Source: Drosophila miranda
Lineage: Eukaryota; Arthropoda; Insecta; Diptera; Drosophilidae
Length of the DNA stretch: 64,000 bases
Reading direction: 5' to 3'
Assembly (NCBI RefSeq): GCF_003369915.1
Contig: NC_046673.1
Span: 20,451,718 to 20,515,717 of the forward strand
Positions 59,478-64,000 of the stretch are shown here, piece after piece. The notes beneath the pieces are model-generated. The model saw only the letters and a program-made list of their open reading frames with translations, made no database searches and was not told the origin of the DNA. The position numbers were made by a program, and so were the translations under genes. Every line of letters begins with the position of its first letter. Position 1 is the stretch's first letter.

Positions 59478-62400
59478 GACGATCCAAAGCGTTGCTACAC
59501 GTTATGTTAAAGAATTTTTCATCGTTCGCGTTCGCGGAAAAGCATGAAAAGCATTTACCCCCGCTCACGAACCCCACGAATCCCCATACCAATGCCCATA
59601 CCCATACCCATACCGATACCCATACGAGAGCCTCGCGAGTGCCATGCGATCGCCTGCTATATACCAGAATCGTCGCGATAAACGAACGGGCGTGAAGAGG
59701 CCAGATATATGCCACGATGTGGCAACAAGTGGCCGGCCCAGGGGGGGACACACTGAGGGGATGTGTGCTGTGTGCTGTGCGCTGTGTGCGTGTGGGTGGG
59801 TGTGGGTGGGTGGCGGCAGCCGTTTTCAGGTGGGCTGCAACTGAAACATAAACTTGCCTCACACATCCAAAAGATTCCAAAATGAAAATTTTCCAATTGG
59901 CCAGAGCGAGAGCGAACCAGGAGGGGGTCGGAGCAGATCTATATAGCATATATATGTATCTACATAACTAGATCATGAGTATATAGCCTCTGGGGTGCGT
60001 CTGTGGCTTTCGCTGGCTCTTTACACATTTGTTTTTGGAATCAAATATCGTAGAACATAAATTTCACAGCCATTAAAATTTGGTTGCCGCTCAGTTGCAT
60101 ATATCTCTGCACATACTCGTGCTCGGGCCTATGTATATAGGCTAGGTATAGCCAGAGTTTCCCATCTAGAAAATATTGATATTCGCCTGTGTTGGTGTGA
60201 CATATTCGACGGCAATTGTTGCAGCATTTGAACCCCATTTCGGCCCCAGAGTGCACGCCCTACAGCTCTCCCTCTTTTAATACGTTCTATACCTATATAG
60301 ATCCGTACAGACCGTGTAGATCTGTGTATTGTATCGCACTATATACATACAGACATACATATGTATGTGGCCCAGTGCTGACGTCGCTCGGCCTTTGGTG
60401 GCCCCCATCGCATTGCCATTTGTCTAACACTTGAATCTATTCGTCATTGTTCTGCTTCTCTCTTTTTTTTTTACTTCTGTTTTTTTGGTTTTCTTTCTGC
60501 AAGTATCCAACGGATACATTCGCCAAATAATTCCCTATGCCCTAACACGCATTACAGTCACTCCGTTAAGTCATTGGATTCGTCCAGATATATCGATCAT
60601 AACTGTAGCATCCGGCATTGTCTGCCCACCACCAGATTTCGTATTGTCCCCGGCAGGGTATTCCCTTTGAATGGATGTACGCTTAATATGCCTGTGAAAA
60701 GTGCATCTTACTGTAAGATCCATCCAGAAATGGAAGATATTTATACAATAATAATATAATATAATAGTTATACAGTTGTTTTTTCTTACAAAAATGTTGG
60801 ACCGTGCTCCCGAGTGCTCAGGGGTCTTTCCCACTAGTATTAATATAATTATAATCGTAATAAAAATAATTATTTATTTTTAATATTTTTTATATTAAAT
60901 ATATTACACAAAGCTTAGGTATAATTCTTCTGCTGAAGATTGTAGGTACTAATTTATCCGATAGTAGTACCACTATCTTGAAACGGGAATACAATTATTA
61001 CCGACTTAAGCTGAACATTTCTTAGAGACTGAATAATACAGATGTGTGGAACTCTTTCAAATCAAACAATAAGAACACATTTTTAATCGTAAAGGGCTCA
61101 ATATAATATCGCGTCTACATGGAGGATCCCTGAAAGGATACAACAGATGAGGGCACAGAGCACGCTTTTAAAGAAAGTTCACCTAAATATTCAATACGAA
61201 AACCGTGCGCAAGGAGCCCTAGATTAAGTAAGGATTCCGCTTCATTGCATCCAGATAGTAACAGAAAACCATTTTTTCTGGCTGAACTAAAAACCGCCTG
61301 GCAAAATCGAATATTCATTTTCGAACACAAAACAAAAGGAAAACTAAAAAAAAACATTTAAAATTTTGAGAGTTCACTCTTACAATGCATAAAATCTTTC
61401 TTAGCAAGAGGGAGAGGATGTTTTCTGGGGGTTATTGATGCATTTCTACGCTCAAATAAAAAACTAAATTGATCTATGAATTATTTAAGTAAAGCTTTTG
61501 AGGAGAAATCATTTGGAAATCGGCTTAGAAGAGCAAAACTATTATACTTATATAGATCGTATTAGACATATATTTCCCATTTACATTTATTGCAGATCAG
61601 ATCCCAGACTTGTCTAATAATAATGATATAATCCCACCATTTATGTATATAGTTGTTTTGTTAAGATTTATGTTTTGATTCGGCATCTACTTGTCTCTTA
61701 AATTTAGAAGAGCTTTGTATCTGCATTTTAACCGTATGTACCGAGACGGTATGCACTATACGAATATGTTTTATATACATATGTGCATCTAGATATGTAT
61801 CTCAATCCGTGCATCTGTATCCGTTGGATATGGGTCGTCCGGTATGGTCTAGGTATCATCCATTGCTTGCCAAATCGCCGAGCTGCAGTAAGGCACAGAC
61901 ACAGGCACAGGTACAGGTGGGCAGGGAAGAAATCGGTTGCTATAGGATAGCGAAAGGCATGTCTGCCCCGGCTATATCCAGCTATATCCACAGACCGCGG
62001 TCAGAATCGGCAGAATTGAACATTTCATTGCCATCTGGCTGGGTTCACGTAACATTTTCCGTTCGATAAACAACTTTGAACTTATGGCAAACGTCGGTCC
62101 AGCTATTCCAATAATCTGCACAATTCTTGTACATAAATATATACACTAGTCGGCTATACAGATGTATAGAGATGGTATGGGTATGCCTTCAACTGAATTT
62201 CAATTCGCATCATCTTCAGCATCAACAAAAAGAATCAGGGAATAACAAATAGCACAATTTCGGATTTTCGTTGTTCTATTTTTGGCGCTTTGTGTGGGCG
62301 CTCTCGTCTATAGCCTTCGGTTTTAGTACCGCTCGTATGCACGAAGTCTGCTTCAGAAATACAAACATACACAGATATGTGCATATATGTATATGCATTT

Positions 62401-64000
62401 GCTTAAATATCATATAAGTATATGTATATCTATCTATAGGCCAGCTTTCTGGGGCGATGTTTACGGGTAACTGTCGGTAATACATATATCCATAGATCAT
62501 AAATAACATAAACAATATCGAAAATCTGGAAAAATATTTTCAATATTTAAAAACCGGTCATTGAATTACGTATTAATGTGTAATCAGGCTCAAAATAATT
62601 TGCAAGTATTGAAGTTAATATCATATTTTTATCATATTCAAAATTTTAAAATAATTATGCTTATAATATATGTATGTATCGTCCAAGAAATCGCCCCAAT
62701 ATTTAAATTTGAATATCTTTCCTTGCATTCGCTCTACGACTGTGCACATTTTGCTTTCCGTTAAATTAATTTCACAGCCCAGCTCCATAAAATGAGAATA
62801 TATATTTTCCTATCCCATTCTGCATGCTTTCATTGAATGGGAATGGTTAAGATTCGGATTCGGATTCGGCACCAGTCCAGTCCAGGTCTCGTACATATCT
62901 TGTAAAGAACAAACAACTCGCTGTGTTCCAAATTTAGATTCTGTACGTTCGATAGTCGATTTAAAAATAAGTCTTAACTAAATTAAATGAAATGAAAATG
63001 AAAACGAAAAAAATGAAACTGAAAAGAAATCAAGAGGAGAAATAATACAGAAATATCCAAGAGGAAAAACACACATAAATGAAACACCAAAGAAACGGCT
63101 GAAAATATCAAACCGTTTAGGAACGAAATCAAACTCAGAAATTCTATATAGGTCTTATGGTCTGTCCATTATATGTATAATATTACACGTTTATTTTCAG
63201 AGCTCATCGTTTTGTTTTTAATTTTTTGGGTTTCGGCTTTCTTACAATTTGAAAGGTATACATAGTAAAATTTAAATTGTAGAAGACTTCTCCAGTTATA
63301 GCTTTATGGGAGTTTTGACACTACTAACTGGCATATTTTATTATTCCAGATAACAATGGCACCTATGTAGTCTATGTACTCTAATTAAATAGATACAACA
63401 AATCACAGACTAAAATAAATTAATTAATTGTAGAAAAATTATAGCCACTTATGGTCAAGAAGTGGAAGCCTGTAAACTTAAAGCCAAAACTTATACTCAC
63501 TAAGTTGTTTCGTTATTTTGAATTAACATACATATGTATGTACTTATGTACACTGCCCCCCACTTGAATAGCGCCTTCTCAATCTTTCATAGAGAAAACA
63601 CGATTTCTTATCTTCCAAATAAGAAAGTTTTAATTTCTGTCTTATTTATATATTTAAGTATACTTAAATGAACCTGGTTGAGTAGATAATTTCCTCATAC
63701 TTTGAATTTGAATTGAAAAAAATTGAGCACCAAGGATAAGAGATTGGAACGAGAATTGTCAATATCGGATCTTGAATGAAAACAGTAAAAAAAAATATAT
63801 ATTATTTAAAAGCTCTGCACATAAGCGAGTGAAATACTTGACCAAACCACTTCTATCGTCCCAATAAGGTCAGATTTTGTGTCTTAATGTTTTCCGGGTT
63901 CGAATATTATCCAGAATAATATTCAAGTCTGGCAAAATGGCTCCCCACCCGACTATCCAATCGTTCGGGTGTATGTTCCTTTTTATGTACATAAGTCGTG
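59478..64000. other. Upstream of up, no gene recognised
   Basis: AT-rich with CATACATATGTATG palindromes, CCCATA hexamers (59583-59625), CGGATT hexamers (62850-62870) and a GTGTGGGTGGG tract (59775-59815). A TTATTTTTAA MEF2-like match lies at 60874 in very AT-rich DNA. Open frames are short and lack coding signs. Confidence 0.45.

Noticed and set aside
61115..61357. 80-codon minus-strand ORF
   Set aside because: AT-rich, no family, no promoter or splice signs.
1..64000. tRNA genes or CRISPR arrays
   Set aside because: GGTTCGA B-box-like matches (for example 54035, 59298, 63897) have no partner A box or acceptor stem; no regularly spaced repeats, and the DNA is eukaryotic.

Overview
The window is nuclear DNA from a fruit fly, almost certainly genus Drosophila. 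It carries short introns (62-101 nt), branch points and GTAAGT donors of the fly type, CAG/CAA and (GT)n microsatellites, and two genes recognisable to the exon level: Tpst (tyrosylprotein sulfotransferase, + strand) and upheld (up, muscle troponin T, - strand). The troponin T reconstructed here has the 397-residue length I recall for the D. melanogaster protein. up lies on the X (Muller element A) in D. melanogaster, so this is probably Muller A. The differences and intron content suggest a species other than D. melanogaster, perhaps of the obscura group; the species cannot be fixed from sequence alone.

Left part (1-23 kb): a spaced set of small genes in AT-rich DNA. A two-exon basic protein lies at 3.7-4.1 kb (+). 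Two secreted proteins that look like divergent relatives sharing one C-terminal domain lie at 6.2-7.4 kb (-) and 11.8-13.1 kb (+), each with its own TATA box. Two about 70% identical calponin-homology proteins of the SPEF1 (sperm flagellar/CLAMP) type lie at 14.3-14.7 kb (-) and 19.6-20.0 kb (+), pointing away from each other. Between these two is a broken gag relic of a Gypsy-family retrotransposon (16.9-18.0 kb). From 20.9 to 23.1 kb there are diverged repeat copies that run straight into a likely housekeeping promoter.

Centre (23-48.6 kb): the Tpst locus. The probable promoter is at about 23.1 kb. It is followed by about 10 kb of non-coding intron, a candidate 40-codon membrane micropeptide exon at 32.1 kb (too short for ordinary ORF calling), and a long 5'UTR exon whose end holds the Tpst start codon. 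Six further coding exons end at 45317. The predicted enzyme is a 513-residue type II Golgi protein with an unusual Asn/Gln/His-rich tail.

Right part (50.2-59.5 kb): up on the - strand, convergent with Tpst. All coding exons can be placed, including optional 5' exons of 45, 3 and 24 nt (the 3-nt one a candidate micro-exon) and a mutually exclusive pair of 79-nt exons. The poly-Glu tail typical of insect troponin T closes the protein. The non-coding first exon and probable start site are near 59.4-59.5 kb. From 59.5 to 64 kb no gene is recognised.
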